64,000 nt of DNA, from the NCBI RefSeq assembly GCF_025244925.1, contig NZ_CP104275.1, forward strand, positions 1,054,001-1,118,000, in the 5' to 3' direction. Positions 37,006 to 46,719 of the stretch are shown here, one piece after another. Made by a program: the position numbers and the translations under genes. The notes below the pieces were generated by a model. The model ran no database searches, was not told the DNA's origin, and saw nothing but the letters and a program-made list of their open reading frames with translations. Source of the stretch: Arthrobacter zhaoxinii. Lineage in GTDB: Bacteria; Actinomycetota; Actinomycetes; Actinomycetales; Micrococcaceae. How positions within the stretch are numbered: the stretch's first letter is position 1; every line of letters starts with the position of its first letter.

Positions 37006-38583
37006 TCAGTGCAGACGGGTTCCCAGAACGTCCTCCACCGCTGCCAGCAGCGAGCCGTCGTCGACGAGCACCCGCACCGCCTCGATCTCGGGGGAGAGGT
37101 AGCGGTCCGGACCCGGTCCGGGAACAACGGCACGGATCGCCGTTCGGCAGGCAGTCACGGCTGGTGCGCTGCGGGACGTGGCAGCGCCGCCGTCGCGCAT
37201 ATCGAGGCCGCGGGCACTGGTCAGCAGTTCGATGGCCAGCACCCGGGTCAGCCCGTCGATCGCCCGGCGCAGTTTCAGCCCCGCGGCCCAGCCCATGGAG
37301 ACGTGGTCCTCCTGCATGGCGGAGGACGGGATGGAATCCACCGAGGCCGGCACTGCCAGGCGCTTGAGCTCCGAGACAATGCCGGCCTGGGTGTACTGGG
37401 CGATCATGTGGCCGGAGTCCACACCGGGATCAAAGGCCAGGAACGCGTTGAGGCCGTGGCTGCGGGACCGGTCCAGGAACCGGTCCGTGCGCCGCTCGCT
37501 CATGGAGGCGACGTCCGCGACGGCGATGGCCAGGAAGTCCAGCACATAGGCCACCGGCGCACCGTGGAAGTTGCCGTTGGACTCCAGACGCCCGTCCAGC
37601 GTCACCACCGGGTTGTCGATGGCTGAGGCCCGTTCACACTCCGCCACCATTTCGGCGTGCTGCAGCGTGGAGCGTGCGGCACCGTGCACCTGGGGTGCGC
37701 AGCGCAGCGAGTAGGCATCCTGCACCCGGGTGAACCCGCCCGTCTTCTGCTCCTCGATCAGGGCCGATCCGGCCAGGACCGAACGGATGTTGGCCGCGGA
37801 GTCGGCCTGCCCCGGCTGGGGCCGCAGCGCCTGCAGATCCGCGGCAAACACACTGTCACTGCCGAGCAGGCCTTCCACACTCATGGCGGCGGCGAGGTCC
37901 GCCGTGGCCAGCAGCCGGCGCAGGTCCGCGACGGCCAGCGTCAGCATGCCCAGCATTCCGTCCGTGCCGTTAATGAGCGCCAGCCCCTCCTTTTCCTGCA
38001 GCTCCACCGGCTCCAGCCCGGCAGCGGCGAGCGCGGCGGACGCAGCCATGAGCTGCCCGTCCGCCGTCCGCACCTCGCCTTCACCCATCAGTGCCAGGGC
38101 ACAGTGGGAGAGGGGAGCCAGATCGCCGGAACAGCCCAGGGATCCGTACTCACCCACCACCGGCGTGATGCCGGCATTGAGCATCCCGGCATACGCCAGC
38201 CCGACGGCGGGACGCACGCCGGTGCGGCCGGTGGCCAGCGTCGCCAGACGGTTCAGCATCAGGGCCCGCACCACCTCGCGGTCCACTTCCGCTCCCGACG
38301 ACGCCGCGTGGCTGCGGATCAGCGAGCGCTGTAGCTGGGTGCGTTGTTCCGGCGGGATCTGCTTGACCGCCAGGGCGCCGAAGCCGGTGGAGACCCCGTA
38401 GTGCGGCTTCTCATCGGCGGCGAGAGCTTCGATGACTCCGCGCGAGGACGCCATGGCAGCCAGGGCTTCCGGGGTCAGGGTCACCGGCACACCGTGCCGG
38501 GCGACGGCGAGGAGGTCCTCTCCGGACAGCGGACCTACCCCCACCCGCACGGCAGCTGCCTCGTCGTTGTTTTGTACCTGCAT
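37006..38583 (-). CDS. hutH: Histidine ammonia-lyase
   Basis: 525 residues from the ATG at 38583, which has AGGAGG eight bases upstream. The first step of histidine breakdown: L-histidine to trans-urocanate and ammonia. The MIO prosthetic group forms from Cys151-Ser152-Gly153 in GSLGCSGDLAPLSH; most lyases have Ala-Ser-Gly, but the Cys form is, as I recall, normal in actinobacterial HutH. The catalytic Tyr62 is in HYGVSTGFGAL. The conserved GNFHGAPVAYVLD and SQEDHVSMG-like (MQEDHVSMGWAAG) segments are also present. Transcribed divergently from the IclR gene, so the two share a control region. Confidence 0.96.
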   Translation of the reverse strand: MQVQNNDEAAAVRVGVGPLSGEDLLAVARHGVPVTLTPEALAAMASSRGVIEALAADEKPHYGVSTGFGALAVKQIPPEQRTQLQRSLIRSHAASSGAEVDREVVRALMLNRLATLATGRTGVRPAVGLAYAGMLNAGITPVVGEYGSLGCSGDLAPLSHCALALMGEGEVRTADGQLMAASAALAAAGLEPVELQEKEGLALINGTDGMLGMLTLAVADLRRLLATADLAAAMSVEGLLGSDSVFAADLQALRPQPGQADSAANIRSVLAGSALIEEQKTGGFTRVQDAYSLRCAPQVHGAARSTLQHAEMVAECERASAIDNPVVTLDGRLESNGNFHGAPVAYVLDFLAIAVADVASMSERRTDRFLDRSRSHGLNAFLAFDPGVDSGHMIAQYTQAGIVSELKRLAVPASVDSIPSSAMQEDHVSMGWAAGLKLRRAIDGLTRVLAIELLTSARGLDMRDGGAATSRSAPAVTACRTAIRAVVPGPGPDRYLSPEIEAVRVLVDDGSLLAAVEDVLGTRLH

Positions 38584-38710
38584 GCTGGCTCCTCCTGCGC
38601 TCCCACGGATGTCCGGTCCGGGCATTGGTGCCCGGCCGGTTCGTGCCGGCGGTTGCTATCCATCTTGCCCGTCCGACCGTCCGGCGGAGTGCAGGCCGGC
38701 TGATTCCGTT

Positions 38711-38724
38711 TCTGGGATCCCAGA
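38711..38724. promoter_or_regulatory. Perfect palindrome TCTGGGATCCCAGA, candidate IclR operator
   Basis: A 14-bp perfect palindrome lies eight bases upstream of the TAGACT -10 box of the IclR gene, overlapping its -35 region, and within the shared hutH/IclR control region. This position fits autoregulation and possible hut control by the encoded IclR protein. The same sequence does not recur in front of hutU in this window. Confidence 0.55.
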
Positions 38725-38732
38725 CGCTCGCC

Positions 38733-38738
38733 TAGACT
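38733..38738 (+). promoter_or_regulatory. -10 box TAGACT of the IclR gene (leaderless arrangement)
   Basis: TAGACT ends six bases before the ATG at 38745, so transcription should begin at the start codon. Confidence 0.55.
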
Positions 38739-38744
38739 CTGGGC

Positions 38745-39608
38745 ATGCCCGCCGCCTATTCCCGCGTCCAGGTTCCCGCCGCGGCCCAGGTCCTGGCCAT
38801 CCTGCGCTATCTGGGACAGCAGGCCGGCCCGGTCAGCGCTTCCGCCGTCGCGCGGGACCTTTCGCTGCCTCGCTCCACCACCTATCACCTGCTTGCGGCG
38901 CTGGTGAGCGATGGTTTTGCCGTGCACCTTCCGGAGGAGCGCCGGTATGCGCTGGGCGCAACGGCCCACGAGCTGGGCACCGGTTACTCCCGGCAGGCCC
39001 CGCTGCAGCGTATTGCCCGGTTCCCGCTGCGCCGGCTGGTGGCTCGGACCAGGTTCACTGCACACCTGGCCGTGCTGCAGGGGACGGATGTGATCTACGT
39101 GCTCGAGGAACGGGCCCCGCACCAGCAGCCGCTGGTGACCGACGCCGGTATCCGCCTGCCCGCCCACCGCACCGCCAGCGGCAGGGTCCTGCTGGCCGGC
39201 ATGACCGGGGCGCAGCTGCGGGCCCTGTATCCGGACCCCGGGGCGGTCCGGTCCTCCCGCAGCGGCGGCACCGCCCTGCCCGGCCTGCTGGAAGAGGTCC
39301 GCGGACGCGGCTACGCCTGGGAAGAGAATGAAGTCACCGAAGGATTCTCCTCCGTCGCCGTGCCGGTCCCGGATCGAACCGGGCACGCCGTCGCCGCCCT
39401 GACCCTGACCGCACCGAACCGCGCACAGAACCGCGCACCGGGCATCGAGGCGGCTTCGGCACGGGGGATCGATGCCCTGGCCGCCCAGGTCCTGCCCGGC
39501 CTGCTCCGCTGCGCCGCCGAACTTTCCCGCCGGCTGGGTGTCCGCCCGCAGCTGGATCCACAGGCGTCTGGTACCCCAGACATCCCTCCCGGGGCGGCTG
39601 CGCCCTGA
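38745..39608 (+). CDS. IclR family transcriptional regulator, probable hut regulator
   Basis: 287 residues. An N-terminal winged helix-turn-helix (about 12-72: VLAILRYLGQQAGPVSASAVARDLSLPRSTTYHLL) is followed by the IclR effector domain (about 85-255) with the conserved LPAHRTASGRVLLAGM and SVAVPVPDRTGHAVAALTLT. It lies between divergent hutH and co-directional hutU, so it most likely senses urocanate or histidine and controls the hut genes. A perfect palindrome overlaps its own promoter. The C-terminal 30 residues are an unconserved proline-rich tail. Confidence 0.9.
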   Translation: MPAAYSRVQVPAAAQVLAILRYLGQQAGPVSASAVARDLSLPRSTTYHLLAALVSDGFAVHLPEERRYALGATAHELGTGYSRQAPLQRIARFPLRRLVARTRFTAHLAVLQGTDVIYVLEERAPHQQPLVTDAGIRLPAHRTASGRVLLAGMTGAQLRALYPDPGAVRSSRSGGTALPGLLEEVRGRGYAWEENEVTEGFSSVAVPVPDRTGHAVAALTLTAPNRAQNRAPGIEAASARGIDALAAQVLPGLLRCAAELSRRLGVRPQLDPQASGTPDIPPGAAAP

Positions 39609-39620
39609 GCGACCCGGGGC

Positions 39621-39626
39621 TACGGT
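39621..39626 (+). promoter_or_regulatory. -10 box TACGGT of hutU (leaderless arrangement)
   Basis: TACGGT ends six bases before the hutU ATG, only 12 bases after the IclR stop, so the hutU operon can have its own start. Confidence 0.45.
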
Positions 39627-39632
39627 CTGGCT

Positions 39633-41318
<1,686 letters not shown>

Positions 41319-41335
41319 CCAGCCTGGAGAGAACC

Positions 41336-42535
41336 ATGGACACCGTTAGCAGCCTGCTCGCCTCAATTGCCGACGTCGGTCGGGATCCACTGCGCGGCGG
41401 CTACTCCCGCCCGGTGTTTTCGACGCCGGAGCTGACGCTCCGCGAGTGGTTCGTCCAGGAGGCACAGCGCCGCGGGCTCGACGTGGAAACGGACCGCAAC
41501 GGCATCCTCTGGGCCTGGTGGGGGGAACCCGAACGCGGGGCGCTGGTCACGGGCAGCCACCTTGACTCCGTGCCGGGCGGCGGCGCCTTCGACGGACCCC
41601 TGGGGGTGGCCTCCGCGCTTGCCGCCGTGGACCTGCTGCGCGAGCGCGGGATTAGCCGCAACCGCTCCCTGGCCATCACCGTCTTTCCCGAAGAGGAGGG
41701 GTCCCGCTTCGGGGTCGCCTGCCTGGGCTCGCGGCTGCTCACCGGCGACATCGACGCGGACAAGACCCGGAACCTGCGCGACGCGGACGGAACCACCTTT
41801 GCGGACGCCGCCAGGGCAAACGGACTCGACCCCGCACGGCTCGGACGCGACGACGAGGCGCTGGCCCGCATCGGCGACTTTGTGGAACTGCACGTGGAAC
41901 AGGGCCGCGGGCTCGGCGAGGACGGAGCGGCCGTTGCCGTGGGCGGATCCGTCCTGGGCCACGGCCGCTGGCGGATCAGTGTTACCGGGCAGGGCAACCA
42001 CGCCGGCACCACCGCTATGGCGGACCGCGCCGACCCGATGGTGGCAGCCGCGCAGATCATCCTCGCCGTGCAGAACGCCGCCGCCGCGGTCGACGGCGCC
42101 CGGGCCACAGTGGGCCGGATCGCGCCGGTCCCGGGCGGCACCAACGTCATCGCCTCCCGGGTGGACCTCTGGCTCGATGCCCGGCACCCGGACGACGCCA
42201 CCGCGCTGGCCCTGGTGGAAACCATCCACGGCAAGGCGCAGAAAATTTCCGCCTTCGAAGGCTGCACCGTGTCCCTGACACCGGAATCCTGGACCGGCTC
42301 GGTCACCTTCGACACCGCCCTGGGCCGCAGCCTGGAACTGGCGCTGCCCGGAGCCCCGGTGCTGGCCACCGGTGCTGGCCACGACGCCGGCATCCTCGCC
42401 GGACACGTGCCGTCGGGGATGCTGTTTGTCCGCAACCCCACCGGGATCTCGCACTCCCCGGAGGAACACGTGGAAGCCGAGGACGCCGACGCCGGAGCCG
42501 GGGCGCTCGCCGATGTGCTGGAGGCTCTGCTGTGA
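41336..42535 (+). CDS. Allantoate-amidohydrolase-like M20 hydrolase in the hut operon
   Basis: 399 residues. M20-family metallohydrolase of the allantoate amidohydrolase / N-carbamoyl-amino-acid hydrolase type: GSHLDSVPGGGAFDGPLGV (zinc His and bridging Asp), FPEEEGSRFGVACLGS (catalytic Glu pair), ELHVEQGRGL, the dimer-interface GNHAGTTAMADRADP, and final GAGHDAGILA with HSPEEHVE. It is sandwiched between hutU and hutF, overlapping hutF by four bases. Since no classical HutG is seen, it is a good candidate for N-formyl-L-glutamate deformylase, or for a carbamoyl/formimino amino-acid hydrolase. The assignment of the substrate is inference from context. Confidence 0.85.
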   Translation: MDTVSSLLASIADVGRDPLRGGYSRPVFSTPELTLREWFVQEAQRRGLDVETDRNGILWAWWGEPERGALVTGSHLDSVPGGGAFDGPLGVASALAAVDLLRERGISRNRSLAITVFPEEEGSRFGVACLGSRLLTGDIDADKTRNLRDADGTTFADAARANGLDPARLGRDDEALARIGDFVELHVEQGRGLGEDGAAVAVGGSVLGHGRWRISVTGQGNHAGTTAMADRADPMVAAAQIILAVQNAAAAVDGARATVGRIAPVPGGTNVIASRVDLWLDARHPDDATALALVETIHGKAQKISAFEGCTVSLTPESWTGSVTFDTALGRSLELALPGAPVLATGAGHDAGILAGHVPSGMLFVRNPTGISHSPEEHVEAEDADAGAGALADVLEALL

Positions 42536-44001
42536 ACGGCACCGCTGTGAAAGGCGCTGTTGTGAACGGCACCGCGATGAAAGGTGTCGCGGACCGGTCC
42601 CCGGAGGACGGCGCTGCCATCTGGTGCGAGGCCGGCTGGTACGAGGGCAGCATCCGGGAAAGCATCCGGCTCACGGTCGACTCCGCCGGAAGAGTCGCGT
42701 CGGCCGTCCCCGGATCGCGCTCCGAGCCCGGGGACCTGCTGCTGTCCGGCGTCGTGTTCCCCGCAGCAGCCAACGCCCACTCGCACGCCTTCCACCGGGT
42801 GCTGCGCGGCCGCACCCACACCGCGGGAGATTTCTGGAGCTGGCGGGAACAGATGTACTCGGCCGCCGGGTCCCTGACCCCCGGCCTGTACGAGCAGCTG
42901 GCCACGGCAGTCTTCACGGAGATGCTGGTCTCCGGGTATACCAGCGTGGCCGAGTTCCACTATGTGCACCACGCCCCGGACGGGTCCGCCTATCCGGAGC
43001 ACGGGATGGAACTGGCCCTCGCCCGCGCCGCGGTTGCCGCCGGCATCCGGCTGACCCTGCTGGACACCTGTTACCTTTCCGGCGGTTTCGGGGCCGGTGG
43101 AGTGGGCACGCCGCTGGATACCCGGCAGCAGCGGTTCGGAGACGCCGACGCCGATGCCTGGCTGGAGCGCTTCGCCTCACTGCAGGCGGCGGTCCGGAAG
43201 CGGTTTGCCCCGGAGCAGGTGAGCGTCGGGGCCGCCCTGCATTCGGTCCGCGCGGTCCCGGAGGCCGCGCTGGCCCGAATTGCGGAGCGGCTGCCGGCCG
43301 GGATTCCGCTGCACATCCACCTGTCCGAACAGCCGCAGGAAAACGCCGACTGCCTCGCTGCCACCGGGATGACTCCCACGGGGCTGCTGCACCGGCACGG
43401 CCTGCTCGGACCCCGGCTCGCCGCCGTCCATGCCACTCATCTGACCGACGCGGACATCGCCCTGCTGGGGGCGGCCGGCGCCACCGCGGTGTTCTGTCCC
43501 ACCACGGAAGCGGACCTGGCTGATGGTCTCGGCCGAGCCGCGGAGCTGAGGAACGCCGGGGTGGCCCTGGCGCTGGGCAGCGACCAGCACGCCGTCGTCG
43601 ACCCGTGGCTGGAGATGCGGGCCCTGGAATACGGGGAGCGGCTGCGGACCGGCCGGCGCGGGTCCTTTGCCCCGGCGGACCTGCACGTCGCCGCGTCCGA
43701 CGCCGGAGCCGCGGCGCAGGGACGAACGGCGCCCGGGCTGGAACCGGGGAAGGCCTGCGACCTTATGGCGGTTCGCCCGCACAGTGTGCGCACCGCCGGG
43801 TCACGAACCGACCAGCTGGCATTCTCCGCCACCGCCGCGGACGTGGCCGCCGTCGTCGTCGGCGGCCGGCTTCGCGCCCGGAACGGGCAGCACACCACCC
43901 TCGGAGACCCGGCGGCCCTCCTGCAGGCCGCGATTGCCGCGGTCGACTCCGCCCCCGCACCAGTGCACGAAACCCGGCTGGAAGGAACCCGGCACCTATG
44001 A
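42532..44001 (+). CDS. hutF: Formimidoylglutamate deiminase
   Basis: 489 residues from the GTG that overlaps the previous stop. It converts N-formimino-L-glutamate to N-formyl-L-glutamate and ammonia. Amidohydrolase metal ligands are visible in NAHSHAFHRVL, HIHLSEQPQENADC, AVHATHL and LGSDQHAVVDPWLEMR (the deaminase Asp). The first 20 codons are a tandem 30-bp duplication (VNGTAVKGAV, VNGTAMKGVA) that contains further GTG and ATG candidates, so the true start could be up to 60 bases downstream. Residues from AIWCEAGWYEGS onward align well with the family. Its end overlaps hutI by four bases. Confidence 0.92.
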   Translation: MNGTAVKGAVVNGTAMKGVADRSPEDGAAIWCEAGWYEGSIRESIRLTVDSAGRVASAVPGSRSEPGDLLLSGVVFPAAANAHSHAFHRVLRGRTHTAGDFWSWREQMYSAAGSLTPGLYEQLATAVFTEMLVSGYTSVAEFHYVHHAPDGSAYPEHGMELALARAAVAAGIRLTLLDTCYLSGGFGAGGVGTPLDTRQQRFGDADADAWLERFASLQAAVRKRFAPEQVSVGAALHSVRAVPEAALARIAERLPAGIPLHIHLSEQPQENADCLAATGMTPTGLLHRHGLLGPRLAAVHATHLTDADIALLGAAGATAVFCPTTEADLADGLGRAAELRNAGVALALGSDQHAVVDPWLEMRALEYGERLRTGRRGSFAPADLHVAASDAGAAAQGRTAPGLEPGKACDLMAVRPHSVRTAGSRTDQLAFSATAADVAAVVVGGRLRARNGQHTTLGDPAALLQAAIAAVDSAPAPVHETRLEGTRHL

Positions 44002-45221
44002 GCCCGGCCACGATACTCGTCACCAACATCGGTGAACTCTCCACCCAGGACCATTCCGCTGACGCGCCGGTGCTGCAGGATGCCGCCATCGTGTTCGAGG
44101 GGGAGCGGATCAGCTGGATCGGTCCGGCGCGGAACGCTCCGGCCGCGGACGAGGTGATCGACGCCGGCGGGCGGGCCGGGCTGCCCGGCTGGGTGGATTC
44201 GCACACCCACCTGGTGTTTGCCGGGGACCGCAGCGCGGAGTTCGAGGCGCGGATGGCGGGGAAGGCCTACGAAGCCGGCGGGATCGCCGTCACGACGGAA
44301 GCCACCCGGGCGGCGTCGGACTACGACCTGACCCGGCTGCTGCTGGCCCGGGCCGCCGAAGCCGCAGCGGGCGGCACCACGTACCTGGAGACCAAGACCG
44401 GCTACGGATTGAACGTGGAAGAGGAACGCCGGCATGCCCGGATCGCCTCCACCGTGGCGGACGCCGTCACGTTCCTGGGCGCCCACCTGGTGCCGGACGG
44501 AGCCGATGCGGATGAGTACACGGACCTGGTCTGCACCGACATGCTCGCCGCGGTGCGGCCGTACGTGCAGTGGGCGGACGTCTTCTGCGAAAAGGGAGCG
44601 TTCACCGAGGGGCAGTCCCGCCGGGTGCTGCAGGCGGCCGCGGATGCCGGGCTGGGGCTGCGGGTGCACGGCAACCAGCTCGGGCCCGGGGCGGGGGTGC
44701 AGCTTGCGGCGGAGTTCGGGGCGGCCAGCGTGGACCACGTGAACCATCTGTCCGACGACGACGTCGCGGCGCTCGCGGACACCTGGTCCGGGTGGGATGC
44801 CGGAGCCGGCGTTCCCGGCACCGTCGCGACCTGCCTGCCCGCCTGCGACCTGTCCACCCGGGCTCCGTTGGCGCCCGCGCGGCGCCTGCTGGACGCCGGG
44901 GTGCAGGTGGCCCTGGCTTCGAACTGCAACCCGGGCACGTCCTTCACGAGCTCCATGGCTTTCTGCGTGGCCACAGCTGTGCTGCAGATGGGCCTCACCG
45001 TGCAGGAGGCTGTCCGGGCAGCCACCTACGGAGGTGCCCTGGCGCTGCGGGTGCACACCGGTGAGGACCGGGACGGTGTACGGGCTGTCGGGTCCCTCGC
45101 CGTCGGGCATCGTGCCGATCTGCAGCTGCTCAACGCTCCTTCGGCCGCCCATCTGGCGTACCGGCCCGGCATGCCCCTGACCGGCATGGTGTTTAAGGCC
45201 GGGGTGCCCGTCCGGCGGTGA
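43998..45221 (+). CDS. hutI: Imidazolonepropionase
   Basis: 407 residues, ATGA overlap with hutF. It opens imidazolone-5-propionate to N-formimino-L-glutamate. The amidohydrolase metal motif is DSHTHLVFAGDRSAEFEARM, followed by the family-specific TTYLETKTGYGL, the substrate-contacting GNQLGPG, VDHVNHLSDDD and NCNPGTSFTSSM near the C terminus. The last gene of the hut run; no terminator is visible in the 65-base gap before the next gene. Confidence 0.95.
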   Translation: MSPATILVTNIGELSTQDHSADAPVLQDAAIVFEGERISWIGPARNAPAADEVIDAGGRAGLPGWVDSHTHLVFAGDRSAEFEARMAGKAYEAGGIAVTTEATRAASDYDLTRLLLARAAEAAAGGTTYLETKTGYGLNVEEERRHARIASTVADAVTFLGAHLVPDGADADEYTDLVCTDMLAAVRPYVQWADVFCEKGAFTEGQSRRVLQAAADAGLGLRVHGNQLGPGAGVQLAAEFGAASVDHVNHLSDDDVAALADTWSGWDAGAGVPGTVATCLPACDLSTRAPLAPARRLLDAGVQVALASNCNPGTSFTSSMAFCVATAVLQMGLTVQEAVRAATYGGALALRVHTGEDRDGVRAVGSLAVGHRADLQLLNAPSAAHLAYRPGMPLTGMVFKAGVPVRR

Positions 45222-45286
45222 CTTAGGGGAGGGCGACCCGCAGCAGCACCCTTGCGCTCTGCCGCCGGGATGGATGGAGTGAGCCC

Positions 45287-45847
45287 ATGGGAAAAGTTCT
45301 TTATTCCGTGTCCTCCACGCTGGACGGCTACAACTCCGATGCCCAGGGCGACTTTTCCTGGGCCTTTCCCGCCGAGGCGGTGACTGCAGCCTTGGCCGAG
45401 GACATCGCGGACGTGACCACCTATCTGTACGGACGGCGGATGTACGAAACCATGGCCGTCTGGGAGACCGATCCCTCCGCTGCCGAAGAGTCCCCGGAAT
45501 CGGCCGACTTTGGCGAGGTCTGGAAGCGCGCCCGGAAGGTGGTCTTCTCCAGGACCTTGGACGATGTCTGGACGGACCGGACCCGGCTGGAAAGGGAATT
45601 CACCGCGGAGGCGGTCGAGCGGGCGAAAGCCGAAACGCCCGGCGACCTCACCATTGAGGGCCCCACCCTGGCCGGAACCGCCCTGGTGATGGGCCTGGTG
45701 GACGTGGTGGAACTGATGATCTGGCCCGTGACGGTGGGCGGCGGCACCAGGGTGTTTCCGGACGGACTCAGGGCAGGCTTCCGGCTGGCGCGGGAACGGC
45801 GCTTCGATGAGCAAGGCATGGTCCAGGTCCGATACGAGCGACGGTAA
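45287..45847 (+). CDS. Dihydrofolate reductase-fold protein (RibD C-terminal-like)
   Basis: 186 residues. The start GKVLYSVSSTLDGYNSDAQGDFSW and the later ADVTTYLYGRRMYETMAVW and KVVFSRTLDDVW are typical of the DHFR-like / RibD C-terminal (PF01872) family, with IEGPTLAGTALVMGLVDVVELM-type phosphate-binding region (about 123-145). Members reduce pteridine-, riboflavin- or unknown substrates with NADPH; the genuine substrate of these stand-alone proteins is not known. Independent of the hut genes by function. Confidence 0.85.
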   Translation: MGKVLYSVSSTLDGYNSDAQGDFSWAFPAEAVTAALAEDIADVTTYLYGRRMYETMAVWETDPSAAEESPESADFGEVWKRARKVVFSRTLDDVWTDRTRLEREFTAEAVERAKAETPGDLTIEGPTLAGTALVMGLVDVVELMIWPVTVGGGTRVFPDGLRAGFRLARERRFDEQGMVQVRYERR

Positions 45848-45894
45848 GTCCGCCTCCGGACGTCCGCACGGGTCTGGGCCCCGTGAGCATCCGG

Positions 45895-45900
45895 CACAAT
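45895..45900 (+). promoter_or_regulatory. -10-like box CACAAT (leaderless arrangement)
   Basis: CACAAT ends seven bases before the ATG at 45908 and supports that codon rather than ATG 45899 as the start. Confidence 0.35.
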
Positions 45901-45907
45901 GGTGTCC

Positions 45908-46696
45908 ATGTCTGCTGCCCTGCCCTCCGCCCCCGCTGAATCCCTGGATCCGCGGGCACGCCGGATGCTGGTCTTCGAAATCCTGATTGTGCTGGGGCTT
46001 TCGCTCGGCCGGTCGGGGGTCTACGCCGTCGTCGAACTCATCGAAAAGGCCACCGAGGCGCCGCTGGGCGACCAGACCACCACGTTGAATCCCGTCCTCG
46101 ACGAGCGGCCGTACTTCGACCTGGTGTACCAGCTGCTGGGAATCTTCTTTTCGCTCCTGCCGGTGGCGCTGGTCCTGTTCCTGCTGACCGAACCCGGAAA
46201 GTCCGCGTTCCGCCGGATCGGGTTCACCTTCGCTCGACCGCTCCGCGACTTCGGCCTGGGGGTTGCCCTGGCGGCGGTCATCGGCGTCGGCACGCTGGGT
46301 GTCTACGCTGCCGGACGGGCGCTGGGCATTACCACCGCACTGGTGCCGGCAGCCCTGGATACCTACTGGTGGACACTGCCGGTGCTGATCCTCTCGGCCA
46401 TGCGGCATGCCGTGCTGGAGGAAGTCATTGTGGTGGGCTACCTGTTCCTGCGGCTGCGGCAGCTGGGCTGGGGAACACCGGCGATCATTCTCACCAGCGC
46501 CCTGATCCGGGCCAGCTACCACCTGTACCAGGGGATCGGCCCCGGTATTGGAAACTTCCTGATGGGCCTGCTCTTCGGCTATGTCTACACCAAGACGCGT
46601 CGGGTCATGCCGCTCGTGATCGCGCATGCTCTGGTGGACATTGCCGGCTTTGTCGGGTTTGCCCTGTTCGGTTCGGCCATCGGGATCGGGAACTGA
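45908..46696 (+). CDS. CPBP family intramembrane metalloprotease
   Basis: 262 residues from ATG 45908 (ATG 45899 adds three residues). A polytopic membrane protein with about seven or eight helices. The CPBP (Abi, Rce1-like) motifs are in order: EEVIVVGYLFLRL (the glutamate pair and downstream Arg), IRASYHLYQG (His) and IAHALVDIAGF (second His). The family processes prenylated or signalling peptides and includes bacteriocin self-immunity proteins; no partner peptide is seen here. It is followed 24 bases later by the GH2 gene. Confidence 0.88.
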   Translation: MSAALPSAPAESLDPRARRMLVFEILIVLGLSLGRSGVYAVVELIEKATEAPLGDQTTTLNPVLDERPYFDLVYQLLGIFFSLLPVALVLFLLTEPGKSAFRRIGFTFARPLRDFGLGVALAAVIGVGTLGVYAAGRALGITTALVPAALDTYWWTLPVLILSAMRHAVLEEVIVVGYLFLRLRQLGWGTPAIILTSALIRASYHLYQGIGPGIGNFLMGLLFGYVYTKTRRVMPLVIAHALVDIAGFVGFALFGSAIGIGN

Positions 46697-46707
46697 ACGG
46701 CGGCACA

Positions 46708-46713
46708 TAAGAT
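46708..46713 (+). promoter_or_regulatory. -10 box TAAGAT (leaderless arrangement)
   Basis: TAAGAT ends six bases before the GTG at 46720 of the GH2 gene. Confidence 0.5.
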
Positions 46714-46719
46714 GGCCCG

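Noticed and set aside
37006..38583. Mutated MIO triad in HutH (Cys-Ser-Gly for Ala-Ser-Gly)
   Set aside because: The Cys form is, as I recall, usual in actinobacterial HutH and the context GDLAPL is intact, so it is not a defect.
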